Assembly: GCF_007827045.1 (NCBI RefSeq)
Contig: NZ_RPFW01000001.1
Location: 968,519-1,032,518, forward strand
DNA length: 64,000 nt
Direction of reading: 5' to 3'
Source: Trebonia kvetii
Lineage (GTDB): Bacteria > Actinomycetota > Actinomycetes > Streptosporangiales > Streptosporangiaceae
How positions within the stretch are numbered: the first letter of the stretch is position 1; each line of letters opens with the position of its first letter. The notes under the pieces are model-generated. The model was not told the DNA's origin, did not search any database, and saw nothing but the letters and a program-made list of their open reading frames with translations. Of the stretch, positions 15,336-24,190 are shown piece after piece. The position numbers were made by a program, and so were the translations under genes.

Positions 15336-17231
15336 ATGCGAACTCCATGGTCGTCGCGGGTTTCCCCAGCGAAATCCAGACACAAATCGCTGCCAGCGGG
15401 CTGGCGGCGGTGGCGGCTATTCCTACTGCCGGCGATGGCCGTTGCGGTCATCTGCCAGCTCACTGTGAGCGGCTCAGCCGTTGCGACCCCGACCGCTGCC
15501 GCGGGCAATGCCTTGACGGCGGCGAGCGGAGCGATCGCTCCGAACCAGGTCAACGAGCTCGACTGCAACGGGTGGAGCAACAGCTACGAAAGCGTCCGGC
15601 AGCTGGCCGGCGACCTGTGCACCGACCCGATCTCGGTCAGCAACGGCAAGGCGAACCGGTTTATCGACAACGGCTGGTACGTCGGCCACGACGAGCCGAG
15701 CACGAAGTTCATCTCCAGCCAGCCGGGGTCGGGCAACACGATGACCTACCTGATGAAGATGTCCAAGGACCCCGCCGCGCCGCCCACCGCGAACGGCAGC
15801 GTGGTCGACTACGCCCAGCTGTCGGTCGCGCCCTGGTTCGGGCTCCCCCTGTGCGACCCGAAGTCCTACCCGCAGAACCCGTGCACGCCCGACAGCGACA
15901 CCAACAGCGGGCTGATCAGTGATCCCAATGGGGCCGGCTCGGCGTTCATGGAGCTGCAGTTCTACCCGCCGGGATACACCCCGTTCGTCGACAGCACGAG
16001 CTGCAGCGCCACCAAGTGGTGCGCCGCGCTGACCATCGACAGCCTGGCGTGCACCTTCGGCTTCGCCACCTGCAACGGCAACTGCATTGAGCCGGTTAAC
16101 TTCGCCTACCTGCAGACCAACGGGGTTCCCTCCGGTCCGCCAAGCCCGCAGCTGGCCGACGTGAGCTCGTTCATGCCCAATGCCAGCACGCTGATGATCA
16201 ACCCCGGTGATGAGCTGGTGGTTTCCATCTCTGACCCGCCGTCGGGATTCACCACGACGGTCACAGATTTGACCACTCATAGAACCGGATTCATGACCGC
16301 GAGCGCGGCGAACGGCTTCATGAACACCAACATCGCCGACTGCTCGGGCACTCCATTCACCTTCCACGCGGAATACAACTCGGCCCAGCAGCAGAACCAG
16401 GTGCCCTGGGCCGCGCTCGAGGGCGGCGTGCTGATGCAGCAGGAAATCGGCCACGGCGAGGTCTGCAACTCGGTGAGCAACCAGGACCCGTTCAGCGCCA
16501 GCTTCACCGGCGGCCAGTCCTACAGCGACCCGAACGTCTATGACACCTGCAATGGCGGAGCGGAAGGCAAGAAGGCGACCGGTGAGGGCCCGTGTAACCC
16601 GAACACCGGGGTCTGCCAGAACGCGACGACTCAGGGCACCAGCGGCCCGGTGGCCTGCCCGACCAACAACGCGGCCAGCGGTGCGCTGTGCGAGTTCGCC
16701 GACGGCTTCTGCGTCCAGCAGGGAACCCGGCCGGTGGTGATCAACGGCGTGCCCGCCACGGAATCGGCGCGGACCAATGAGTGCTACCAGAACCGGTTCC
16801 AGAACGGCGACCTGGACTTCGAGGGGCAGTCGTACCTGCCGGACTGGCCGAACGGCAGCGGCCGCTACCCGACCACCTTCCAGTACGCCGGGCCGTTCAC
16901 ATCCGGCGGTCATACGTATCCGCAGGTCCAGTTCGAGACCGACGTGGGCGGCTCCTCGAACCTCTGCGACGTCTCCACCGGAGCAGGCTGCACGGTCCCG
17001 CCGATCAGCGCCAAGTTCTACCCGTTCTGGTCGCTCAGCCGGGCCGGTAAGAACGGCAACGGCAACGGTAGCGCCGGCTGCGTGTGGAACTTCGGCAACG
17101 ACCAGCCCAAGACCGTCGCGGACTTCGGCGGGGACGCCCAGTACGGGACGCCTAACGTAGCCCGCTATGGCGGCACGATCATCAGTGCGCCAATGCCGAA
17201 CCCCGAATTCACCGGTCCCTGCAGGGCCTAG
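15336..17231 (+). CDS. Large secreted Cys-rich protein of unknown function
   Basis: 631 residues from the ATG at 15336, which has GGAAAGG 8 bases upstream; an earlier in-frame start at 15297 lacks this. The signal sequence is Arg-rich followed by LFLLPAMAVAVICQL and cleavage near residue 55. The mature part is Ser/Thr/Asn/Gly-rich and contains over 20 cysteines, several in short spaced pairs (SCSATKWCAAL, ACTFGFATCNGNCIEP, CNPNTGVCQ), suggesting many disulphides. It has many aromatic Gly/Asn segments (QVQFETDVGG, AKFYPFWSLSRAG) but no catalytic motif I recognise. It is monocistronic, followed by a strong hairpin terminator. Probably an exported structural or binding protein. Confidence 0.75.
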   Translation: MRTPWSSRVSPAKSRHKSLPAGWRRWRLFLLPAMAVAVICQLTVSGSAVATPTAAAGNALTAASGAIAPNQVNELDCNGWSNSYESVRQLAGDLCTDPISVSNGKANRFIDNGWYVGHDEPSTKFISSQPGSGNTMTYLMKMSKDPAAPPTANGSVVDYAQLSVAPWFGLPLCDPKSYPQNPCTPDSDTNSGLISDPNGAGSAFMELQFYPPGYTPFVDSTSCSATKWCAALTIDSLACTFGFATCNGNCIEPVNFAYLQTNGVPSGPPSPQLADVSSFMPNASTLMINPGDELVVSISDPPSGFTTTVTDLTTHRTGFMTASAANGFMNTNIADCSGTPFTFHAEYNSAQQQNQVPWAALEGGVLMQQEIGHGEVCNSVSNQDPFSASFTGGQSYSDPNVYDTCNGGAEGKKATGEGPCNPNTGVCQNATTQGTSGPVACPTNNAASGALCEFADGFCVQQGTRPVVINGVPATESARTNECYQNRFQNGDLDFEGQSYLPDWPNGSGRYPTTFQYAGPFTSGGHTYPQVQFETDVGGSSNLCDVSTGAGCTVPPISAKFYPFWSLSRAGKNGNGNGSAGCVWNFGNDQPKTVADFGGDAQYGTPNVARYGGTIISAPMPNPEFTGPCRA

Positions 17232-17249
17232 TTAGCGAAAGGTTCAGCG

Positions 17250-17284
17250 CCGGGGCGCCCCGTCAGCAGGACGGGGCGCCCCGG
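17250..17284. terminator. Strong bidirectional hairpin terminator
   Basis: Fifteen-base perfect arms, CCGGGGCGCCCCGTC at 17250-17264 and GACGGGGCGCCCCGG at 17270-17284, with a 5-base loop AGCAG. It sits 19 bases after the stop of the secreted protein gene and faces the convergent permease gene. Confidence 0.75.
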
Positions 17285-17335
17285 TATGAGCCGGGCACGC
17301 GGGGTCGGCGGGCTGCCGAGGCCGGGTCTGTCGGC

Positions 17336-17428
17336 TTTGCTTAACCGCCCGTGGGATAAAGGGTGCAAAGCGGACGCGAATGTGGTCGGCGGTTAAGCAA
17401 AGATGCGAAAAGTGGTCGGCGGTTAAGC
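17336..17428. repeat. Inverted and direct repeat cluster between convergent genes
   Basis: TTTGCTTAACCGCC (17336-17349) is inverted at 17388-17401 (GGCGGTTAAGCAAA). GTGGTCGGCGGTTAAGC occurs twice in direct orientation (17382-17398 and 17412-17428), 30 bases apart. The element lies just past the permease 3' end. The arms are far apart for a simple terminator. It could be protein-binding sites or the remains of a small mobile repeat. Confidence 0.55.
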
Positions 17429-17470
17429 GAACAGCGTCGCCGGATGTGCGAGGCGCAGCCCTAGTCGAGC

Positions 17471-18913
17471 TCAGGCTCCTTCCGACAGAGCGGCGAGTTC
17501 GGCCTCCACGGTGTCGCCGTGGCTGACGGACGGATCGCGGTAGAACTGAGCCTTGCCAGTGCGGGCGGAGACGAACGACAAGATCACTCCTGCCAGGGTG
17601 AGCCCGAGTCCCCAGGCCTCCTCGACCCCGTTCAGCGACCCGCTGGCGATCGAGTAGATCACCACGAAGGCCATGAACGCCGCCCCCAGTCCCGGCAGGA
17701 CGCCGCCGAGGACGAAGTTCGCAGCGGAACTGGTGATCGTCCGCCGGTAGTACCAGACCGCGGTGCCCGCGGTAAGCAGGTAGAAGATCGCCGCCATCAG
17801 GCCGAGCGTGGCCACGATGTCCCCGAGCGCGTCGCCGATCGTGCTGATCAGCGTCGAGGCCCACAGGAACACCACGTTCAGCAGGCCGAGCAGGATCGTC
17901 GCGTTCCACGGCGTCCGGTACCTCTCGCTGACCTGACCGAACCAGGACGGGATCACCCGGTCCCTGCCCATGGCGAACGAGATGCGGGCCGAGCTGACAA
18001 TCGCCGCCTGCAGCGAGGCGAGGGTTCCGCCAAGCACCGCGACGATCATCACGTTCTTCCAGAACCCGCCGCCGATCTTGTCGCCGACGAACGCGAGGAT
18101 GTTGCCCGCGTTGTTCTGCATGTCGTTCATCGGGGCGACGCCCTGGAAGGCGAGCACCGCGACGGCGTAGATGCCGAACAGCAGGACGACGCTGGCCACC
18201 GCGGCCTTGCCGGCCTGCTTGCCCTTGGCTTCCTCGCTGACGTACGCGGCGGTGTCCCAGCCTGAGTACAGGAAGATGGCCAGCAGGATGCCGGAGATGA
18301 GCGCCTTGAATCCCCCGGCGCCGCTGATCGTGAACCAGTTCGCGGCGATGTGCACGGTGTGGTGCAGGCCGCCGCCGTAGATGCCGACGATCGCCGCGAT
18401 GCAGAAGCCGAGAATCATGGCGTATTCGAACAGCGCCCACATCCACTGGAACCGCGCCGAGATCGCGGCGCCGCGCGCCGCGACCGCCAGCACGATCAGG
18501 TTGAACGCGGTGCCGACGGCGGCGACCGCGTACTTGTCGTTCGCGGCGGAGTCGCTGAAGAAGCTGAGCATGTAGGTGCCGAGCGGGACGGTCAGCGAGG
18601 TCGTGCCGACCGTGTAGTACATCAGCATGAGCCAGCCCGCGAGGAAGCCGGCGTGCGGGTTCAGCGCCCGGCCCACCCAGGAGTATGTCGCGCCCGCGCT
18701 TGAATGCCAGGCGTTCAGCCGCTGGTACCCGATCGCGATCCCGAGCATCGGGATGAAGCAGATGAGGATCGGCAGGAAGCCGGCGTAGGCGACGGTGGCG
18801 AGGATCGCCGCCAGGCTTACGGCGACGCTCTGCGTAGGCCCGGAACTGGCAAGCGCCATTACCACCACATCTCTGGTGGACAGCACTCCGGCGGCCAGGC
18901 GGTTATCGGTCAT
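17471..18913 (-). CDS. APC-superfamily amino-acid/polyamine permease
   Basis: 480 residues with about 12 hydrophobic helices. The N-terminal LSTRDVVVMALASSGPTQSV and SSAGATYSWVGRALNPHAGF segments are typical of the APC family, where the conserved glycine-rich turn and SAGATY motif form part of the substrate site. The C-terminus is short and cytoplasmic. It overlaps the upstream GntR regulator gene by 11 bases, so one transcript makes both. Its substrate is probably an amino acid or amine sensed by that regulator. It ends 43 bases from an inverted-repeat cluster. Confidence 0.88.
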   Translation of the reverse strand: MTDNRLAAGVLSTRDVVVMALASSGPTQSVAVSLAAILATVAYAGFLPILICFIPMLGIAIGYQRLNAWHSSAGATYSWVGRALNPHAGFLAGWLMLMYYTVGTTSLTVPLGTYMLSFFSDSAANDKYAVAAVGTAFNLIVLAVAARGAAISARFQWMWALFEYAMILGFCIAAIVGIYGGGLHHTVHIAANWFTISGAGGFKALISGILLAIFLYSGWDTAAYVSEEAKGKQAGKAAVASVVLLFGIYAVAVLAFQGVAPMNDMQNNAGNILAFVGDKIGGGFWKNVMIVAVLGGTLASLQAAIVSSARISFAMGRDRVIPSWFGQVSERYRTPWNATILLGLLNVVFLWASTLISTIGDALGDIVATLGLMAAIFYLLTAGTAVWYYRRTITSSAANFVLGGVLPGLGAAFMAFVVIYSIASGSLNGVEEAWGLGLTLAGVILSFVSARTGKAQFYRDPSVSHGDTVEAELAALSEGA

Positions 18914-19778
18914 ATGTGACGTTCCATCCCTCTTGAACGGGTTTGCCGAACAATCCGCGCGATGTGCCCCCGGATATGTAGAAGCCGAACTCCAGGGCCG
19001 GGTACACCTGCGTAAAGCAGTCGAACGGAACCCCGCGCTGGTCGGTGGACAGCCCCCGCAGCCGGACCACCTGCGATTTCGATGGCAACCTGAGCAGCCG
19101 CCGCTCCTCGTCGTCGGCGGCGGTCACCTCCAGGTACTGTTCCTCCGCCTCGTCCTCCAGCCCGTACTGCCGCAGCAGCAGTTCGTACAGCGATCCGGTG
19201 AGGTCATCGGTGAACCGGTCCAGTGACGGCGCGAGCGCGACCGGGATGACCGCGGTCTCCAGGATCTTCGGCTCTCCGTTCACCAGGCGCTGGCGCTTGA
19301 TCTCCCAGACCTCCGCGCCGTCCCCGAGCTCAAGCACGCCGCGCAGCGAGGCGGACGGAACGCCGCGCCGCAGCGATAGCAGCCGGGTGCCGATCCGGGG
19401 GCTGGGCTCGGTGTCGTCGCCGGCCTGGCGCAGCGTGCCGAGCAGGCCGCCCGCCCTGCCAGGCGCGCTGACGATGCGGGGCCTGGCTAGGAACGTCCCG
19501 ACGCCCTGGTGGCGCCTGACCCTGCCCGCCCGTTCCAGTTCCTCAAGCGCCCGGCGCACCGTGATCAGGCTGACGCCGGCCGCCTCGGCGAGCTCCGCCT
19601 GCGTCGGCAGCAGATCGCCGGGCACCAGGTTGCTCTCGGCGACCAGCCGCTCGATGAACGCGATCATCTCCTCGTAGCGCAGCCGTTTGCGCGGGATGTC
19701 GGGCACCGGTGCCAGCGGCGTATGCTCTCGGGCATCTTGCCGCTTGTCGCGAGAACGTGACACGTCGAACAGTGGCAT
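18903..19778 (-). CDS. GntR-family regulator, HutC subfamily (UTRA domain)
   Basis: 291 residues. The winged HTH is at about residues 33-100 (RYEEMIAFIERLVAESNLVP, LPTQAELAEAAGVSLITVRR, ALEELERAGRVRRHQGVGTF). The C-terminal UTRA ligand-binding domain (WEIKRQRLVNGEPKILETAV, DDLTGSLYELLLRQYGL, VVRLRGLSTDQRGVPFD) continues to the end. The ATG has GAGGAGG about 10 bases upstream. It is co-transcribed with the amino-acid permease and has a palindrome just upstream (19801-19822), so autoregulation and control of permease expression are likely. Confidence 0.9.
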   Translation of the reverse strand: MPLFDVSRSRDKRQDAREHTPLAPVPDIPRKRLRYEEMIAFIERLVAESNLVPGDLLPTQAELAEAAGVSLITVRRALEELERAGRVRRHQGVGTFLARPRIVSAPGRAGGLLGTLRQAGDDTEPSPRIGTRLLSLRRGVPSASLRGVLELGDGAEVWEIKRQRLVNGEPKILETAVIPVALAPSLDRFTDDLTGSLYELLLRQYGLEDEAEEQYLEVTAADDEERRLLRLPSKSQVVRLRGLSTDQRGVPFDCFTQVYPALEFGFYISGGTSRGLFGKPVQEGWNVTYDR

Positions 19779-19800
19779 GGAGACTCATCCTCCTCGTGAA

Positions 19801-19822
19801 CATACTTTGTATAATGAGTATG
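19801..19822. promoter_or_regulatory. Candidate GntR operator and promoter
   Basis: CATACT (19801-19806) and AGTATG (19817-19822) form an inverted repeat around TTGTATAATG, an AT-rich core that also offers -10-like hexamers in both directions. It lies 23 bases upstream of the GntR start. On the plus strand it is followed by GTGGAGGAC and an ATG at 19841 that opens only a 35-codon frame, possibly the surviving start of a lost divergent gene. Confidence 0.55.
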
Positions 19823-19870
19823 TAACGTGGAGGACAAGCCCATGTCACAGCCGTGTCACTCGTGGACGGG

Positions 19871-20299
19871 CTATGCGCGGCTCAGTTCGAGCACGGGAAT
19901 GGTGCGGACTCCAGCGGTCTGGCGTTCGTACTCGGCAAACCCCGGGTAGCGCCGCGCCTGCTCGGCGTAGATACGGTCGCGTTCCGCGCCGGTCAATTCG
20001 CCGACGGTCACCTGGTACGTCTCGCTTCCGCGTTCGACGGTGCCGTCTCCGGCGGCGGTCAGGTTGGCGTACCAGTCCGGGTTGGCCGGCGCGCCAGCCT
20101 TTGACGCGAAGACGTAGATGCTGTCCGGGTTGGTCTCGTGGGGCAGGTACATCGTCGGGGTGACGTACTCCCGACCGCTTTTGCGGCCGCGGTGATGCAA
20201 CAGGACCATCGGAGCGCCCTCGAAGGGCCCGCCAACCTTGCCCTCGTTGGCGCGGAACTCTGCGACGATGTTCGTGTTCCAGTCAACCGGTTCACTCAT
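19871..20299 (-). CDS. Deazaflavin (F420)-dependent nitroreductase-family protein (DUF385)
   Basis: 142 residues, full length for the family. Signature segments: NIVAEFRANEGKVGGPFEGA, LLHHRGRKSGREYVTPTMYL, FASKAGAPANPDWYANLTA, ERDRIYAEQARRYPGFAEYE. Related Ddn-like proteins use F420H2 to reduce quinones or nitro compounds, often near the membrane. It is followed, in the same direction, after an alcohol-dehydrogenase-like gene 33 bases upstream; the pair is likely co-transcribed. The physiological substrate is unknown. Confidence 0.88.
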   Translation of the reverse strand: MSEPVDWNTNIVAEFRANEGKVGGPFEGAPMVLLHHRGRKSGREYVTPTMYLPHETNPDSIYVFASKAGAPANPDWYANLTAAGDGTVERGSETYQVTVGELTGAERDRIYAEQARRYPGFAEYERQTAGVRTIPVLELSRA

Positions 20300-20332
20300 G
20301 TCGGACTCCTGTCGTTCGCGTTCTGCGGTGCG

Positions 20333-21256
20333 CTAGGGCCTAAGGACGATCTTGCCGTGGGTGTGGCGGCGTTCGAGCTCGGTATAGGCCTCGCGGACCT
20401 GCGCCAGCGGGTAGGCGCCCGCGATCGGCAGCTCGAGCTGCCCGTCGGCGATCAGGCCGGCCAGCTCGGCGAGGATCCCGGCGCCCGGCCCGGCCTCCGC
20501 CCCGCCGTCGGTCTTTACCCCGTACTTCGCGGCCGCCGCGTAGTCGGCGATGGTGTCGATCCGGTCGGCCGGGACACCGAGGGCCAGGGCCAGCTCGACA
20601 TACCCGCCGCCGTGGGTGTCGACGAAGGCGTGGACGCCACCGGGCGCGGCGGCCCTGATCCGGTCCGCGACGCCGTCACCGTAGGCGACCGGGATCACGC
20701 CGTGGCTCTTCAGCCACTGGTGATTGCCCTCGCTCGCCAGTCCGATCACCGTGGCCCCGGTGCGGCGGGCAAGCTGAACGGCGAGCGAGCCGACGCCTCC
20801 AGCGGCTCCCGAGATGACGACGGTCTCGCCTTCCGCGGGCTGGACGGCGTGTACCGCCCCCCACGCCGTTACGCCGACGACGTACAGGCTGCCGGCCACC
20901 TCCCAGGAGAGCTTCTCCGGCTTGCGCGTGAGGTCGCCAGCCTCAACGAGCGCCAGCTCGGCCTGGGCGGCCCGGTGCTGATTAAAACCGATCACCTCAT
21001 CGCCTGGCGCGAATCCGCTGACTCCGGCACCGACCTCCTCGATAATCCCGGCGAGGTCGCTGCCCTGCCCGGACGGGAACGTGGAGGGGAAGATGTTCGA
21101 AACCGCACCCGTTCGGATGGCTGCCTCACTGGGGTTGATGCCTGCCGCCTTCACCCGCACGAGGACCTGTCCGTCACCGGGCACCGGCCGCTCCACCTCG
21201 TCGACCCGCAGCACGTCGATCCCGCCGAACTCGTCGTACCTGACAGCCCTGGACAT
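20333..21256 (-). CDS. NADP-dependent zinc-type alcohol dehydrogenase/quinone reductase (MDR family)
   Basis: 307 residues from the ATG at 21256, which has AAGGAG 5-6 bases upstream; the longer frame adds 14 residues without such a site. The N-terminal GroES-like domain (GQVLVRVKAAGINPSEAAIR, GSDLAGIIEEVGAGVSGF) is followed by a Rossmann fold with VVISGAAGGVGSLAVQLAR. The Cys/His zinc ligands of true alcohol dehydrogenases are absent, so it belongs with QorA-like zinc-free quinone oxidoreductases. It ends HTHGKIVLRP as usual. It runs in tandem with the DUF385 protein. Confidence 0.88.
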   Translation of the reverse strand: MSRAVRYDEFGGIDVLRVDEVERPVPGDGQVLVRVKAAGINPSEAAIRTGAVSNIFPSTFPSGQGSDLAGIIEEVGAGVSGFAPGDEVIGFNQHRAAQAELALVEAGDLTRKPEKLSWEVAGSLYVVGVTAWGAVHAVQPAEGETVVISGAAGGVGSLAVQLARRTGATVIGLASEGNHQWLKSHGVIPVAYGDGVADRIRAAAPGGVHAFVDTHGGGYVELALALGVPADRIDTIADYAAAAKYGVKTDGGAEAGPGAGILAELAGLIADGQLELPIAGAYPLAQVREAYTELERRHTHGKIVLRP

Positions 21257-21407
21257 GGCATCTCCTTCGAATCGCCGAATCAGCATGTCCAGGTTCACCG
21301 CAGGGACGGTGAGAGGTCATCACCTGATTCCGGCGAAATCCCGAGAGTTACGCTCTGCGGGTGCGTGAAGGTGACGGCAGGATAGGCGACCGGGGTGTCG
21401 GGCAGGG

Positions 21408-21743
21408 TCAGGCTCCCCTTGCCGCCTCGTACTTGGCGACGATATCGGCCGGGATCCTGCCGCGTTCCTTGATGTCGTAACCGTTTTCCCTGGCCCATTC
21501 ACGGGCCCTGGCGGTGTCGATGGAACCGGCACCGCCACGGCGATTGCCGCGCCCGCGCCTGGCTACACTCCCGACTTTGCGGGCGTGCACGATGTACATC
21601 TCCAGCGCCTTCCGCAGCTCGCTGCTGTGCCTGGCATTCAGGTCGATCTCGAACTCCGTGCCGTCAAGGCCGAACCGAACGGTGCCTTCCGCTTCGCCGC
21701 CATCGATGTCATCGATAAACAGCGTCTGAATCTTCTGCGCCAT
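21408..21743 (-). CDS. lsr2: Lsr2-family nucleoid-associated protein
   Basis: 111 residues. The N-terminal dimerisation domain (MAQKIQTLFIDDIDGGEAEG, VRFGLDGTEFEIDLN) is joined by a basic linker (RRGRGNRRGG) to the C-terminal DNA-binding domain. That domain has the RGR AT-hook-like motif in WARENGYDIKERGRIPADIV. Lsr2 silences AT-rich, often horizontally acquired, DNA in actinomycetes. The sequence appears intact. It is monocistronic; the 150-base gap downstream has no gene. It may be one of several paralogues, as is common. Confidence 0.93.
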   Translation of the reverse strand: MAQKIQTLFIDDIDGGEAEGTVRFGLDGTEFEIDLNARHSSELRKALEMYIVHARKVGSVARRGRGNRRGGAGSIDTARAREWARENGYDIKERGRIPADIVAKYEAARGA

Positions 21744-21922
21744 GCCGCGTCCTCCATTAGGTCGCGCCTGATTTGGAAAAAGCGTATCCGGTGGTCAGCG
21801 GACGCCGCACAGCGCATAGGGGAGTTTCTGGTTTAGCCCGAAAAGGCCTATAAGCCCGGCCATAACGTCAGCCTCATGCCCGAGACAGCCGCTGGAATGG
21901 GATATGGCGCGGACCAGGGAAG

Positions 21923-21964
21923 TCACCAGCCCCCTGCCGCCACACGCGGCTCGGGGGCTGGTGA
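21923..21964. terminator. Hairpin terminator downstream of the AhpD-like gene
   Basis: Perfect 12-base arms TCACCAGCCCCC (21923-21934) and GGGGGCTGGTGA (21953-21964) with an 18-base loop, 12 bases past the stop of the minus-strand 21976 gene. Confidence 0.65.
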
Positions 21965-21975
21965 ACGGTACCGAG

Positions 21976-22428
21976 TCAGCCCCAGGCCCCCGCGACCTGA
22001 TGAGTGGTGGCGTTGAGCCTGTTGAACAGGTTGGTAACCGCGATCATCAAGACAATCGCGGCGAGCTGCTTCTCGTCGTAGTGGCCGGCGGCGGCGTCCC
22101 AGATCTCGTCGGGCACCGGGTCGGACCGGTCGGCCAGCCGGGTAGCCGCCTCGGCTAGCGCCAGCGCGGCTCGCTCGGCGTCGGTGAAATACGGCGCCTC
22201 CCGCCAGGCCACGACCGCGGCGAGGCGCTCCTCGGTCTCGCCGGACTTGCGGGCGGACTTGGTGCCGGAGTCGACACAGGCGCTGCATCCGTTGATCTGG
22301 CTGGCCCGCAGGTGCACGAGCTCGAGCGTGGCCGGGGCCACCCCGCCCTGGTGGATGGACTTGTAGAGCGCCTGGATCGGCTCCATCGCGCCCAGGATCA
22401 TCGCCGGGTTCTTCATCCGTGCTTGCAA
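21976..22428 (-). CDS. AhpD-like carboxymuconolactone decarboxylase-family protein
   Basis: 150 residues, TTG start preceded by AGGAGGAAGTC. The core has the redox CxxC (C48-x-x-C51 in ASQINGCSACVDSGTK) followed by WREAPYFTDAERAALALAEA and the C-terminal helix ATNLFNRLNATTH. Alkylhydroperoxidase members normally carry a His four residues after the second Cys (CxxCxxxH); here that position is Gly55, so the classic proton-relay residue is missing. It is divergent from the DGPF/ECF42 pair, a neighbourhood where AhpD-like proteins recur, and may be a target of that sigma factor. Confidence 0.85.
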   Translation of the reverse strand: MQARMKNPAMILGAMEPIQALYKSIHQGGVAPATLELVHLRASQINGCSACVDSGTKSARKSGETEERLAAVVAWREAPYFTDAERAALALAEAATRLADRSDPVPDEIWDAAAGHYDEKQLAAIVLMIAVTNLFNRLNATTHQVAGAWG

Positions 22429-22584
22429 GACTTCCTCCTAGGAAACTGTCGCGGTCTCGCCGCTTTCACGGGTGAGACAAACGGAGGGCGCCAGAATCGA
22501 CACCTCGCTGCCGCTGATCGGTGTCGATTTCACGCGTGCCCGTTTGTCTAAGCTGCGACCGTGGCGCTAACAAGGAGGAGCCCG

Positions 22585-22938
22585 ATGAACTACCTGCTGC
22601 TGATCAACCAAGGCAGCACGCCCACGCCCGAGGACCAGCAGGCCTGGGCCGGCCTGTCCGAGGAGGAGCGGAAGGCCATCTTCGCCGACTACCAGGCGAT
22701 AAGCCAGACCCCCGGGGTGACCCCCGGACAGCGCATGCAGGCACCGGAGATGGCCACGACGGTGCGGGTGCAAAACGGCAAGACGATCATCACCGACGGC
22801 CCGTACGTGGAGATGAAGGAGGCGCTCGGCGGCTACCTGCTCTTCGAGGCCGACGACCTGGACACGGCGATCGCGCTCGCCGCGCGCATTCCGGCGGCGC
22901 GCCTCGGCGGAGCCGTCGAGATTCGCCCGCTGGACTAG
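22585..22938 (+). CDS. DGPF (YCII-related) domain protein, ECF42 partner
   Basis: 117 residues, ATG with AAGGAGGAG just upstream (an upstream in-frame GTG adds 8 residues but has no such site). It opens [11 protein letters not shown] and contains the hallmark [20 protein letters not shown], then the alternating helix/strand pattern of the dimeric ferredoxin-like YCII fold. DGPF proteins are regularly encoded beside ECF42 sigma factors and are part of their regulons in streptomycetes; their biochemical role is unsettled. The stop is two bases before the sigma factor GTG. Confidence 0.9.
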   Translation: MNYLLLINQGSTPTPEDQQAWAGLSEEERKAIFADYQAISQTPGVTPGQRMQAPEMATTVRVQNGKTIITDGPYVEMKEALGGYLLFEADDLDTAIALAARIPAARLGGAVEIRPLD

Positions 22939-22940
22939 CG

Positions 22941-24119
22941 GTGCAGGATCTTGAGCAGGTCTTCAGGGACCAGTGGGGGCGTGTCCTCGCCACGCTGATC
23001 GGATTCCTCGGCGACTTCGACCTCGCCGAGGAATCCGCCCAGGAGGCATTCGCGATCGCCGCCGACCGCTGGCCGCGCGAGGGGACTCCGCCCAACCCGG
23101 GAGCGTGGCTGATCACGACGGCACGCAACCGGGCGATCAACCGTATTCGCCGCGATCAGACGCTGGCCGCGAAGACCCGGCTGCTCGCCGTCGAGCAGAC
23201 CAGGCAGGCCGAGATGGAAGCACTTGACGACACCGCGTTCCCCGACGAACGGCTGGAGCTCCTGTTCACCTGCTGCCATCCGGCGCTGGCCATGCCGGCC
23301 CAGGTGGCACTGACCTTGCGCGCGCTCGGCGGACTGACCACCGAGGAGATCGCGTACGCGTTCCTGGTGCCCGAGGCCACGATGGCGCAGCGGCTGGTCC
23401 GGGCCAAGAAGAAGATCCAGGTCTCTGGCATCCCGTTCCGTGTGCCCGCCGGCCATCTGCTTCCCGACCGGCTCGCCGCGGTCCTCGCAGTGATCTACCT
23501 GATCTTCAACGAGGGCTACGGGGGCCGCGGAGACCTGGCGAGCGAGGCGATCCGGCTCGGGAGGGCGCTGGTCGAGCTCATGCCGGACGAGGCCGAGGCG
23601 CATGCCCTGCTCGCGCTCATGCTGTTGCACGACTCCCGCCGCGACGCCCGGTTCCGCGACGGCGACCTGGTCCTGCTCGCCGACCAGGACCACTCGCTGT
23701 GGGACACCGCCAAGATCGGCGAAGGCCGCACGGTGCTCGACCAGGCACTGGCCCTGCACGGCCACGGTCCCTACGTCATCCAGGCGGGGATCGCGTCCCT
23801 GCACGCCGAGCAGCAACCCGACTGGCCGCAGATCGCCGCGCTCTACGGCGAACTCTTCCGCCGCACCGCATCCCCGGTGGTCGAGCTGAACCGGGCGATC
23901 GCGATCGCCGAGACCGAAGGCCCCGACGCGGGCCTTGAGATCATCGACCGGCTCTCCCTGGACAACCTCCACTACCTGCACGCGGCGCGCGGGGAACTGC
24001 TGCACCGGGCGGGGCGCAGCGCCGAAGCCCGCGCCGCCTACCAGCGCGCCCTCGCGCTCGTCCACGACGACGCGGAGAGCCGCCTGCTGCGACGGCGACT
24101 CGCCGCACTGCCCTGCTGA
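22941..24119 (+). CDS. ECF42-type sigma factor with C-terminal TPR-like extension
   Basis: 392 residues from a GTG. Sigma region 2 covers about residues 10-75 ([39 protein letters not shown]) and region 4 about 105-160 ([37 protein letters not shown]). A long SnoaL-free extension (about 165-392, DUF6596 with TPR-like EALFRR and [12 protein letters not shown] helices) follows. That extension defines ECF42, which has no anti-sigma factor and is thought to be controlled by the extension. It is translationally coupled to the DGPF gene. It is convergent with the GH3 glycosidase, separated by two hairpins. Confidence 0.9.
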   Translation: MQDLEQVFRDQWGRVLATLIGFLGDFDLAEESAQEAFAIAADRWPREGTPPNPGAWLITTARNRAINRIRRDQTLAAKTRLLAVEQTRQAEMEALDDTAFPDERLELLFTCCHPALAMPAQVALTLRALGGLTTEEIAYAFLVPEATMAQRLVRAKKKIQVSGIPFRVPAGHLLPDRLAAVLAVIYLIFNEGYGGRGDLASEAIRLGRALVELMPDEAEAHALLALMLLHDSRRDARFRDGDLVLLADQDHSLWDTAKIGEGRTVLDQALALHGHGPYVIQAGIASLHAEQQPDWPQIAALYGELFRRTASPVVELNRAIAIAETEGPDAGLEIIDRLSLDNLHYLHAARGELLHRAGRSAEARAAYQRALALVHDDAESRLLRRRLAALPC

Positions 24120-24190
24120 CCGGGGCGATCGGGCGGCCGCCTACCGAGCGCCGCCCCAGTGGGGATCGCGGCCGAGGTACCGCAGCAGCT

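Noticed and set aside
17244..18446. Open frame overlapping the permease in another phase, ending in SLTADHF-like repeats
   Set aside because: The permease frame has clear membrane helices and family motifs; the other phase is Arg/Gly-rich random sequence, and the repeat motif arises from the DNA repeats at 17336-17428.
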